Of a stretch of DNA of 64,000 nt, positions 28,601-36,255 are shown piece after piece (the first letter of the stretch is position 1; the number at the start of each line of letters is the position of its first letter). Source of the DNA: Yamadazyma tenuis (Eukaryota; Ascomycota; Pichiomycetes; Serinales; Debaryomycetaceae); assembly GCF_029203305.1 (NCBI RefSeq), contig NC_089461.1, positions 1,178,001-1,242,000 of the forward strand, written 5' to 3'. The notes below the pieces were generated by a model. It saw nothing but the letters and a program-made list of their open reading frames with translations. It had not been told where the DNA came from and made no database searches. Both the position numbers and the translations under genes were made by a program.

Positions 28601-29344
28601 GTGGAAATCAAACCCATTGAAGTCAGCAGTTAGTGAGTATTTTTTTTCATATTTATGACTTTTGTAGGTGTTTTGGATATTTGGTTGTTTTTGGGTTTTT
28701 GGGTTTTCAAAAATGGAGTAGAAGTTATAAAAGTTATAGTCAGTAGAGTATTGTTCTCTACCCTTGCCAAAGATGTTGTAGAAGTCATAATAGTTTTCTT
28801 CTGGATTGTTGTTTTTGTTGTTTTTGTTGGAGTTTTGGATTTTTTGTTGTCTTTTGGTTTTGTGGTTTTCAAAAATGGACTTGAAATCATGAGCACTGTT
28901 GTCAGTGGAGCACTGTTCTTTACCTTTGACAAAGAGGGTAAAGAATTCATAGAGATCCACGTCCGAAGTAAGGCTAATCAGGTCACCAGATTTAACTAAG
29001 CTTTGAATGTCACCAAAGCATCTTCCATTCTTTCCAAATATGGCTGCAAAATTAAAGTAGTCAACTTGATTAGCCAAAGTTCCATCATACTTCGCCAAGG
29101 CAGAAGTACCGTCAAAGATGGCATAGTAGTGGTACAGCTGAAAGTCTGCTGTAGCACCAATACATCCACGAGAATGCTGGTTGGCACTCCTAATGGTCTT
29201 TCCTGATACAGTGGCTAAATCATCAAGAATGGTGAAGATGTTGTATAGCTTGAACTCAGAAGCAAGGTGGGGGCTAGTAATGAACTTCTGGGGTGCAGTT
29301 TTGCCGTTTCTAAAGGCGGAAATCGGTTTACTGAAGCCGGCCAT
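25625..29344 (-). CDS. Large uncharacterised repeat protein (1239 residues)
   Basis: I do not recognise this gene. The protein has four parts. Residues ~30-270 hold about nine copies of an aromatic motif of the form Y/F-x-F/Y-Y-x-I-F, such as FKLYNIF, YYDFYNIF, YNFYSIF and YELYTIF, separated by 15-50 polar residues. Residues ~300-690 hold about nine diverged repeats of ~40 residues with consensus LPKVEL-LRKPEKAYLP and then SL-K-ALKPLEKL. Residues ~690-1240 are acidic and Ser-rich with a 13-14 residue glutamate run near 1031-1044. A short ordered-looking C terminus contains a basic RGVGRRQRND and ends KAYHFTINSG. There is no signal peptide or transmembrane helix. The frame stays open without stops over 3.7 kb on one strand, which argues for a real gene. 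The start is the first ATG (MAGFSKPISAF); an upstream TTG extension is not used. Confidence 0.75.
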   Translation of the reverse strand: MAGFSKPISAFRNGKTAPQKFITSPHLASEFKLYNIFTILDDLATVSGKTIRSANQHSRGCIGATADFQLYHYYAIFDGTSALAKYDGTLANQVDYFNFAAIFGKNGRCFGDIQSLVKSGDLISLTSDVDLYEFFTLFVKGKEQCSTDNSAHDFKSIFENHKTKRQQKIQNSNKNNKNNNPEENYYDFYNIFGKGREQYSTDYNFYNFYSIFENPKTQKQPNIQNTYKSHKYEKKYSLTADFNGFDFHNLFKQKSPAADFDDTGYELYTIFEEVECSLPKFEAVPEKPVEAHLPLSDRVVVPTQELVSFPKMKTLPKVELVLRKPEKAYLPKVDISMSKEALASLSNTDFLSEFGVGMKKIGNVYFPEHDVISFPKKVLKSLERLVPVPNLSSLPKVELALSEAEKAYLTKVKDLSLPKHALDSLSNLVSLPRVELMLKKPEKAYFPALELISLSKLDLKPLEKLKPLPKLTTLPKVELVLRKPERAYLPVLDLASLQDHALKPLEKLPSLPNMVSLSELEMRSEKLGKMYFPELDSLSKSIALANDDLMKLEKVSLPKLDLVSLAKIDLKPLEKLSEPEMDLEKLDKVCSLSKQTPASLPNLSSLPNVELVSKPKKLPSIQSPILDQLGKLVSLPKMNYLASLDMGLAKLGKACLSKIVNLSLSKRVLSSSPELAVLPKFDTLARPDSVYFPDRGFSKRDMDSISKGVLDRFEDSELTLLSRNYASVDVTGGVSTRLKFEGHKGPLGCSFELEALEFFPRFQYNGRLLATEGLIGSSFLLFLEAQWDNSVSMETISPPLASSDLSQLDAFQDDIVSIKNLSPSISESSDYSLDKEEALSQCYSLMEISPLSPEAGWELGDQYLDIRQTSEAKSGSDCLALNPSPLGNKVDTQKDASNDWILCLSPSIFDVPAFLSEALETEPLDSETLRNPVVIPAGYYELDGRSNIRYDFELDLRSSDNELSNGATDVGYARSNTHLLGYIPPLGSTDVLCSDGTDFSEDSVFETNEADDESSGTDYNSSASILEEDEGEEEEEEEEEEEEELQELVAIQPILSALLSILPPVVEESRFDIGDYDSYEEESSQDDRLQTPYSPSVVDNSTTGSPSFPEDQLLEDSIAGNSTAESDPRYFDRLREISPVDGPTLLILGQSVNLSSSDDFVRNKPPLRMPGNYRGVGRRQRNDLPDFNNLLYLNSYTREVALMDHKAPTELKEYRFYIGREPGEELEDNKAYHFTINSG
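26213..26251 (-). repeat. TTC/GAA trinucleotide microsatellite coding a glutamate run
   Basis: Thirteen uninterrupted TTC units on the plus strand are GAA on the coding strand and encode the glutamate run of the repeat protein. Such pure repeats often vary in length between strains. Confidence 0.9.
27270..28425 (-). repeat. Coding array of ~40-residue Leu/Pro/Lys repeats
   Basis: About nine diverged units encode variants of LPKVELVLRKPEKAYLP followed by a spacer with SL-K and LKPLEKL. The block KAY[LF]P or its variants (NVYFP, KMYFP, SVYFP, KACLS) marks each unit. Copies differ by many substitutions and small indels, so they arose by old internal duplication. Boundaries are approximate. Confidence 0.75.
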
Positions 29345-29935
29345 TGTAGCCACTAGTAGAATCAAAAAATTCTAAGTTCTCAGAAACAGGGGGAAATCTG
29401 CCCCTTTTATAGACGTAATTTTCTTATAGCCCACACATGCAATTTGCAGCCAAAAGACGCACTCTCGTAAATTATGCAGGGGCAAATTTACAAAGACAAA
29501 TTTTTTTTGAATATATACCGGACAGATCTTTTAAATATAGAAAAAGAGGTCCGCCCTGCGCTCTGTTCTTTCCTATTTTTGCAACATACAGTACCATAAT
29601 CAATATAGTCTGCAGATTAACTGCAAGTGGTCATTCATTTATCCTACTTTTTATTTAATACCCTGAATTTTCTAGCTTTTACAGCTTTTTTCCAACTTCT
29701 CCAAGTAGGGAATGTTGTCAAAGACTCAACATCTAGTGTATCTTGCATATCAAATCCAGAAATCTTAGATCTAGAAAGCTTATATATACCTTTCTTGAAT
29801 GGTGTTTCGTTTTTAACAACTAACACCAAAATAGGGTCTAATGGTTTTTGCAACCACAAATAGCTCGCAACATTTTTAGAATCTGAGAACAAATTACTAT
29901 ATTCACTTACATTATATTTACTTACATTATGTTAT
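29345..29935. other. Intergenic region between the repeat-protein gene and DUR1,2
   Basis: This 591-bp AT-rich interval includes the repeat gene's promoter (minus strand). A minus-strand frame of 82 codons at 29644-29892 lacks an ATG at its start but reads like protein (LWLQKPLDPILVLVVKNE near its N terminus). It could be a decayed gene or a chance frame. Two GTAAGT words occur just upstream of it. No other feature is seen. Confidence 0.4.
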
Positions 29936-32900
29936 TCACTCAATTACAACAACCAAATCACCAGCCTCAACCATGTCACCGTTCTTATGGAAGATCTTGA
30001 CAACCTTACCATCCTTTGTAGCACTCACTACCATTTCGGTTTTCATGGCTTCAACCACAATCAAACCATCACCAGTCTTAACTTGTTGACCAACTTCAGC
30101 CAATGGTTTCCAGAATCTACCACTATATTCTGAGTAAACCTTCTCGGCATTCTCACCAAAGTTTTCTTCGGCAGTTCCGGTGGGTTGGCTGCTGGTTGCC
30201 AAGTCGGCATTAGAAACCTGGATCAACCTGTTGAATTCCTCCAACTTATCACCCCCTTGGTTCTTTAAAAACTCATCAATGGAATCAGTGTGTTCTTGAA
30301 CCCATTCCAAGTATTGGGAATGGTCAAATACGCTTTCAACAATGTCGACCTTGAATTTACCAGCATTCATTTCTTCACTGAACTTGTCGATTTCAGCTTC
30401 GCTAACAGGGTAGAATTCAACTTGATCAAATGCAGATAATAACCATGGTTTATCAGTGGAGTGGGTTCCCAATGTCAACTTATCCCAGATAGGAATGGTT
30501 CTACCAACCAATTGGTATCCTCCAGGAGATTCCATAGTATAGATACACATGTAATTACCGCCAATACCAACAGTACCGTTTGGAGTAAAGGTCCTGGAAG
30601 GGTTATACTTTGTTCCTAACAACCGGTGTCTTGGATCTAAAGGAACAGCACATGGAGCACCCAAAAACACATCTCCCAATCCCAACACCAAGAATCTAGC
30701 AGAATACAACATGTCTTTGACATCCTTCCTGTCAATTCCATTAATAGAAGCAATGAAGTCCACATTGTTTGGTAACCATGGAGCATCGCTTCTAATTGTT
30801 TCACTGTATCTCTTAACAGCATCCATAGTCTTTTGATCTTCAAATGCCATTGGTAATTTGACGATTCTGGAGCTGACCTTCCACTTGTTGATGAAGATAA
30901 TCTCCTTTTCAATGGAAACCAAAAGCTTCAACAAGTTCTCCTGGGTAATACCATCGAACTCGATCAACACCGATCTGACACCTTGGGACATTTCGACGAT
31001 TCCGGGGGTCTTTCTTTCTTGAATAATTTCCATTAACTTGTAAATTCTGTAACTCAAGTTCAAGTCCAACACATTGTCACCATACTCAACCAAGATGTAT
31101 CTGTCACCAGCTTGTCTGTATACCACCTTTGGAGCATTGGAAGAAGCCTTGAAAGTGTACAACACCGGGTCTTCAGGGCCATTCAACTTCTTTGGGAGAA
31201 TAGCCTTATCTGGTAATTCACCCTTCAACTCTTCAATAATGGAGTCCTGGGAGTGTTTCAAAGACTTTGCATCTTCCCAACTCAAAGGAACAAACTGGAT
31301 CATATCACCGGGCTTCACTTGACCAATCTTCCACATTTCCGCTTCAGCAACAACAGCTTGACACACGAAACCACCCAAAGAAGGACCATCACAAGTCAAA
31401 ATAACTGGTTCATCACCTGTGAAGTTAATGGCACCCAAAGAGTAAACGTAATCGTGGGCATTTGAGGGGTGTAAACCGGCTTCTCCTCCATCAGGTCTGG
31501 CCCATTTAGGTTTAGGACCGATTAATCTCACCCCGAATCGGTTGGAGTTGTAATGAACCTTCCATTCTGACAGTAAGAATTCTATTACAGACTCTTTCTG
31601 GAAGAAATCCGGAGATCCGTGAGGTCCACAAGTGATACCAACTTTCCATGCTTTCTTGCTATTGAAATCATAACTTGGAATCAAGCTTGAAGGAATGGAA
31701 GTTGGTTTTGAAATTGGTGATGGCAAGGTACAGCTAGGCAATTCAGGCTGGCCCAAGAACAACACATCTCCCAACTTCAACACTCTACCATTGTAACCAC
31801 CTAAGTTACCCAAAGCAAAAGTGGATCTCGAACCCATGTATTCAGTCACATCAATACCACCTCTGATAGTCAAGTAAGCTCTGCATCCACTGGAAAGCTT
31901 ACCGATACTCAACTTATCGCCAGCCTTGATGGTGATTGGTTCCCATTGCTTGGAAGCCACTCCATTGACATCCACATCAACTTCTCCACCAGTAACCGCA
32001 ACAATGGTATCGTGGTGGAACAAAATCTTAGGACCATTCAAAGTGATTTCAATACCAGGAGCCTTTTTATGGTTTCCGACAATCCTGTTACCAAGACGGA
32101 AAGCATAGTCATCCATACATCCAGAAGGTGGAACACCAATATGCCAGTATCCCTTTCTACCTGGGTAGTCTTGAACAGTAGTGTAAGCACCTGGTTGCAA
32201 AACCTCAAAAGCAGTGGGCTGGTATTTGTAGGTGTCCAAAATCTTGGTGTGCATTTGACAGTTTTCAAACATTTTGGAGTTGGCAATGGATCTCAAGTAG
32301 TCAACGTTGGTGATACAGCCATATACAACAGTTTCGTTCAAAGCCTTTCTCAACTTGAGCAAGGCTTCGTTTCTATCCTTACCGTGAACAATTATCTTAG
32401 CTAAAGTTGGATCGTATTCAGCAGAAACAACTGTACCCTTTTCGACCCAACCATCGATTCTGGCCCATTCAGGGAACTTAACTTCAGTAAGTTGACCTGG
32501 AGATGGCATGAAATCCTTAACAGGATTTTCGGCATATAATCTTGCTTCCATAGAAGCACCTGTGACGGTGATCTCTTGCTCATCCAAAGGAGGAGCCATG
32601 TCAGCGGCAATCAACAACATCCATTCGACCAAGTCAAATCCAGTGACCATTTCGGTGATTGGATGTTCCACTTGTAATCTAGCATTGACTTCCAAAAAGT
32701 AGAATTCGTCTCTCTTTTCGTCGTAAATGAACTCAACCGTACCAGCGCACTTATACTTCAACACAGATGCCAAAGACTCACCAGCCTTTCTCATCTTTTG
32801 TCTAGTAGCTTCTGGCAAATTAGGAGCGGGGGTTTCTTCAATAACCTTCTGGTTTCTTCTCTGCAAAGAACAGTCTCTTTCACCAAGAGCAATGGCTTTT

Positions 32901-35404
32901 CCATAACCGTCACCCAAAATCTGGATTTCGACGTGTCTGGCGTTTTCGACGAATCTTTCCAAGAATACACCATCATCACCAAAGTAGGATTTACCTTGAT
33001 GCTGGACGGTTTCAAAGATTCTCTCGATTTCATCTTCAGAATCACACTTCTGCAAACCAATACCACCTCCACCAGCAGTCAGCTTTACCATAACAGGATA
33101 TTCCAACTTGTTGGCCACTTCACGAGCTTCCTTGGCATCCTTGATCAAGTTCGAACCAGGAACCAAAGGAACATTGGCAGTTTGGGCGATTTCTCTAGCA
33201 CTATGCTTCAACCCCAACTTTCTGATGGCATCTCCAGATGGTCCAACAAACACAATGCCTTCTTTTCCACATCTATCGGAAAAATCAGCATTTTCAGACA
33301 AGAATCCGTAACCAGGAATAATGGCTTCGGCCCCGGAATCTTTGGCAGCCTTAATGATTTTGTCGATGGAAATGTAGGTTTCAGCAGCAGACCTGCCATG
33401 TAAGGGAATACCCACATCGGCTTCCAATACATGTTTGGCGTACTTGTCCAAATCCGAGTATACAGCAATGGACTTGACACCCAATTTTTTCAAGGTCTTG
33501 ATAATTCTATACGCAATTTCACCTCTGTTTGCAACCAAAACCGAGTTGAAAGGTTTCTTAGCCTGGGACTTGGTGTAATGAATGTATTTGGCCCAACCAC
33601 CATACTTGGTGATTTCAATGGTTCCGGGAGCCTTGTAGCCGGATTCTTCACAAATGAAAGACTTGACATAAGAGCCATCTTCCAATTCAACAGAACCAAT
33701 TCCCAAAGGCTGAGGCACCAAGCGGATGAAATCACCAAAGGTTTCGACAGGAATCGAATACACTTCGATGGTGATTTGAGCACCATCTACTTCTTCCGGG
33801 TTGACTCTCCTCAAACCAGGTTTCATCACTGGCCCTGTCTTTGGCAAACAGTACAACTTGTAGTTCTTCGAGGTTTTGGTCTGTTTAACAAAAGCCGCAT
33901 TCACTTTTTGCAACTGCCAGTGTAATTCAAAGCCCTTCAAATGTGCACCCACCACAGCCAACTCAATGGAAGTTTGAGGGTTTGGCTTTGGAAGCGAGGC
34001 GTTCAACTCATCAGCAGCACCAATCAACACATCGGTCAAGCAACCCGCGAATCTGTTCTTGGAGTTGGCTTTCAAGAATTGGTTGGCCAAGTCCAATAAA
34101 GCGAAATCGTTGAACTTCTTGGATAACAAAGTGATTCCAAAAGGTAAACCATCAGATCTGAATCCAGCAGGAATCGACAAGGCTGACAAGTCGGCCAAGT
34201 TGACAAAGTTGGTGTAAGTTCCTTGGTAAGAGTTGATTTTCACAGGCTCTTTCTGGATCTGCTCGATGCTGGGGTTTAATGGGCAAGTGGGGACAATGAT
34301 CACATCGTTCTGGTTCATGATTTTGTTGATCTGTTGCAATAATGCCTGTCTCTTATACTCGGATTTGAAGCAGTTTGCAGCGGTATATTTTTCACCACCC
34401 TTTATGATCTGAGTGACAGTCGGGTCCAAATCCTTCTCAGGAGGATTGGTCTGGAAAAACTCTTCGGTAGCCACAAACCGTTCTGTGACCCAAGGACCTT
34501 CGTACAACAACCTGGCCAAGGCCAAGAAGGGGTCGATATTGACCGACTTCAATTCGAAGTTCAACTTTTCAAACACCGAAACCGCCTTGTTATAGACCTT
34601 GGGGTTCTCTTCTTCTCCGTACCACAACAAGTTGTTGGGAATACCAATTGTGGGCTTGTAAAACGCCCTCAATGGGTTAGTGGGTAAGCTTCTGGAGTAC
34701 TCATCATTATCTCCGTCAAACTTGGCCATGATGTCCAAACACAACTGGGCATCTTGTAAATTCAATGCAAATATAGAAACACAGTCCAAACTCTTGCAGG
34801 CCGGTACAACACCTTTGCAAGAAAAAATTCCCTTGGTGGGCTTCAAGCCAATCAAGTTATTCAATGCAGCAGGAACTCTACCAGAGCCGGCGGTGTCGGT
34901 ACCCAATGCAATTGGTACGATTCCTCGGGCCACCACCGACGCACTTCCTGCCGATGAGCCTCCACTCACATACTTAGCATTGAAGGTATTGGGAGTAACA
35001 CCATAAGGAGACCTGGTTCCAACCAACCCGGTAGCAAACTGGTCCAAGTTGGTCTTCCCGATTATAATGGCACCCTGATCTCTCAAGAGTTTGACGGTGG
35101 TTGCATCTTCTTGTGGATCATAAGCAAAGCTGGGGCATGCAGCAGTGGTTTCAAGATATTTCACATCGATATTGTCTTTGATAGCAACTGGTACCCCGTA
35201 AAGTGGAAGTTGGGTTTTGTGAAAATTGCTCTGTAAGAAATCCCACTGGTGTTGTAAGTTTGCAGGGGAAACCAATGAAATCCATGCTGGATCATCGGAC
35301 GACTGAGATGTTAATACTTGGGATAACAAGGCAAACGATTGTTCGGGAGTCGAGTCACTGTGGAATTTGACCCAGTCTTGGATAGACCAACCGATGTACG
35401 ACAT
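29936..35404 (-). CDS. DUR1,2: Urea amidolyase (urea carboxylase + allophanate hydrolase)
   Basis: A 1822-residue biotin enzyme that converts urea to allophanate with ATP and bicarbonate, and then hydrolyses allophanate to ammonia and CO2, allowing growth on urea. Order of domains: amidase-type allophanate hydrolase (~1-470) with the glycine/serine-rich signature YVSGGSSAGSASV near 148 and TDTAGSGRVPAA near 168; hydrolase C-terminal domain (~480-600); biotin carboxylase from VLVANRGEIAYRI (~617) to ~1070; KipA/KipI-like carboxyltransferase (~1090-1640); and the biotinyl domain with EAMKTEM, whose Lys at ~1786 carries biotin. The length equals the S. cerevisiae enzyme (1835) within 1%. The start MSYIGWSIQDW is the first ATG. 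DUR3 lies directly upstream in the same orientation, and the shared region has GATAAG elements. Confidence 0.97.
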   Translation of the reverse strand: MSYIGWSIQDWVKFHSDSTPEQSFALLSQVLTSQSSDDPAWISLVSPANLQHQWDFLQSNFHKTQLPLYGVPVAIKDNIDVKYLETTAACPSFAYDPQEDATTVKLLRDQGAIIIGKTNLDQFATGLVGTRSPYGVTPNTFNAKYVSGGSSAGSASVVARGIVPIALGTDTAGSGRVPAALNNLIGLKPTKGIFSCKGVVPACKSLDCVSIFALNLQDAQLCLDIMAKFDGDNDEYSRSLPTNPLRAFYKPTIGIPNNLLWYGEEENPKVYNKAVSVFEKLNFELKSVNIDPFLALARLLYEGPWVTERFVATEEFFQTNPPEKDLDPTVTQIIKGGEKYTAANCFKSEYKRQALLQQINKIMNQNDVIIVPTCPLNPSIEQIQKEPVKINSYQGTYTNFVNLADLSALSIPAGFRSDGLPFGITLLSKKFNDFALLDLANQFLKANSKNRFAGCLTDVLIGAADELNASLPKPNPQTSIELAVVGAHLKGFELHWQLQKVNAAFVKQTKTSKNYKLYCLPKTGPVMKPGLRRVNPEEVDGAQITIEVYSIPVETFGDFIRLVPQPLGIGSVELEDGSYVKSFICEESGYKAPGTIEITKYGGWAKYIHYTKSQAKKPFNSVLVANRGEIAYRIIKTLKKLGVKSIAVYSDLDKYAKHVLEADVGIPLHGRSAAETYISIDKIIKAAKDSGAEAIIPGYGFLSENADFSDRCGKEGIVFVGPSGDAIRKLGLKHSAREIAQTANVPLVPGSNLIKDAKEAREVANKLEYPVMVKLTAGGGGIGLQKCDSEDEIERIFETVQHQGKSYFGDDGVFLERFVENARHVEIQILGDGYGKAIALGERDCSLQRRNQKVIEETPAPNLPEATRQKMRKAGESLASVLKYKCAGTVEFIYDEKRDEFYFLEVNARLQVEHPITEMVTGFDLVEWMLLIAADMAPPLDEQEITVTGASMEARLYAENPVKDFMPSPGQLTEVKFPEWARIDGWVEKGTVVSAEYDPTLAKIIVHGKDRNEALLKLRKALNETVVYGCITNVDYLRSIANSKMFENCQMHTKILDTYKYQPTAFEVLQPGAYTTVQDYPGRKGYWHIGVPPSGCMDDYAFRLGNRIVGNHKKAPGIEITLNGPKILFHHDTIVAVTGGEVDVDVNGVASKQWEPITIKAGDKLSIGKLSSGCRAYLTIRGGIDVTEYMGSRSTFALGNLGGYNGRVLKLGDVLFLGQPELPSCTLPSPISKPTSIPSSLIPSYDFNSKKAWKVGITCGPHGSPDFFQKESVIEFLLSEWKVHYNSNRFGVRLIGPKPKWARPDGGEAGLHPSNAHDYVYSLGAINFTGDEPVILTCDGPSLGGFVCQAVVAEAEMWKIGQVKPGDMIQFVPLSWEDAKSLKHSQDSIIEELKGELPDKAILPKKLNGPEDPVLYTFKASSNAPKVVYRQAGDRYILVEYGDNVLDLNLSYRIYKLMEIIQERKTPGIVEMSQGVRSVLIEFDGITQENLLKLLVSIEKEIIFINKWKVSSRIVKLPMAFEDQKTMDAVKRYSETIRSDAPWLPNNVDFIASINGIDRKDVKDMLYSARFLVLGLGDVFLGAPCAVPLDPRHRLLGTKYNPSRTFTPNGTVGIGGNYMCIYTMESPGGYQLVGRTIPIWDKLTLGTHSTDKPWLLSAFDQVEFYPVSEAEIDKFSEEMNAGKFKVDIVESVFDHSQYLEWVQEHTDSIDEFLKNQGGDKLEEFNRLIQVSNADLATSSQPTGTAEENFGENAEKVYSEYSGRFWKPLAEVGQQVKTGDGLIVVEAMKTEMVVSATKDGKVVKIFHKNGDMVEAGDLVVVIE

Positions 35405-36255
35405 TTGTAAGTTTGAGTTATGGGAAGGGGGTTTTTTTGGGGTGGGATTTTGTACGTTTATAACTATTGATAGCAGGGAATCTCCGAATGCATCTGTTAT
35501 CGGTCAGTCGTGTGCGCGCGGAATCGAAACCGGCAACCGGTACCATGGGGCAGGGCTTTGCTGGTGCCGCTGGCGCAAGACCCCCGGCGAGTGAGCGGGC
35601 GCCGGGCGGCCCTGGACCTGTTGTGGCGGTAAAAAAACCACGTGTGTCCACCGATTTCTGATTACGGTCCGCGAAAGGGCCTATGGTCCGGGCCGTCGCC
35701 TCAGCTGCCAAAGGTGATGCTGCTAGTTACATCACCATAATGGCAGTTTGCAGGTTTGCAGCCACCTAAAGAACAAACGGATTTACAAGAGGTCAACACC
35801 AGTATCTATCGCTTGAAAAACGCACGTGTAGAGGGTCTCAATTAAGAATTTACCTATTTCTCTAGAGCTTATCTGGGGTCGGTTCGAGCCAATCTGGGCC
35901 ATTCAGATCGGGAGAATCAATCTGCCGTGAACAAAATTGGTCGTGCCCCCAACCGGTGACATCAGGGCCCATCCGCATACCGGACCGTTCATTGGACACA
36001 GATACTGAGATATCCCGATGGTGCGGGGGTACAGTCTCACCCCTTGGATATCGGGATCATTCTCCAGGGAGCAATTTTGCGTCTGTCTTATCGGGGACAC
36101 GGCGCTGACCCATACACCCATCACCAAAGCCAATAAGCAGGCACTCAATCGTAATAGCACTTAACACCCACAGTAATCAACTGGCACTAAACCTCAATCC
36201 TAACTCTACAATCTTCAATCACAATATTCATAATCTATCACAAAACACTAAATAA
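35405..36255 (-). promoter_or_regulatory. DUR1,2 promoter region with GATA sites, E-boxes and a GC-rich patch
   Basis: This 851-bp gap follows the DUR3 stop. Read toward DUR1,2 it contains GATAAG as CTTATC at 35868-35873 and 36087-36092, CACGTG at 35639-35644 and 35823-35828, a GCAATTTT at 36071-36078 resembling the Dal82 (UIS) element, and TATAAA as TTTATA at 35457-35462, about 55 bp before the ATG. Bases ~35505-35640 are markedly GC-rich for this genome. The minus-strand frame at 35903-36160 is not supported as a gene. Confidence 0.5.

Noticed and set aside
27187..29206. Several plus-strand frames antisense to the repeat protein
   Set aside because: They mirror the low-complexity repeats of the minus-strand gene and show no independent protein character.
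35885..35894. GGTTCGAGCC resembling a tRNA B box
   Set aside because: The flanks do not form a T stem, and no acceptor or anticodon stem can be folded around it.
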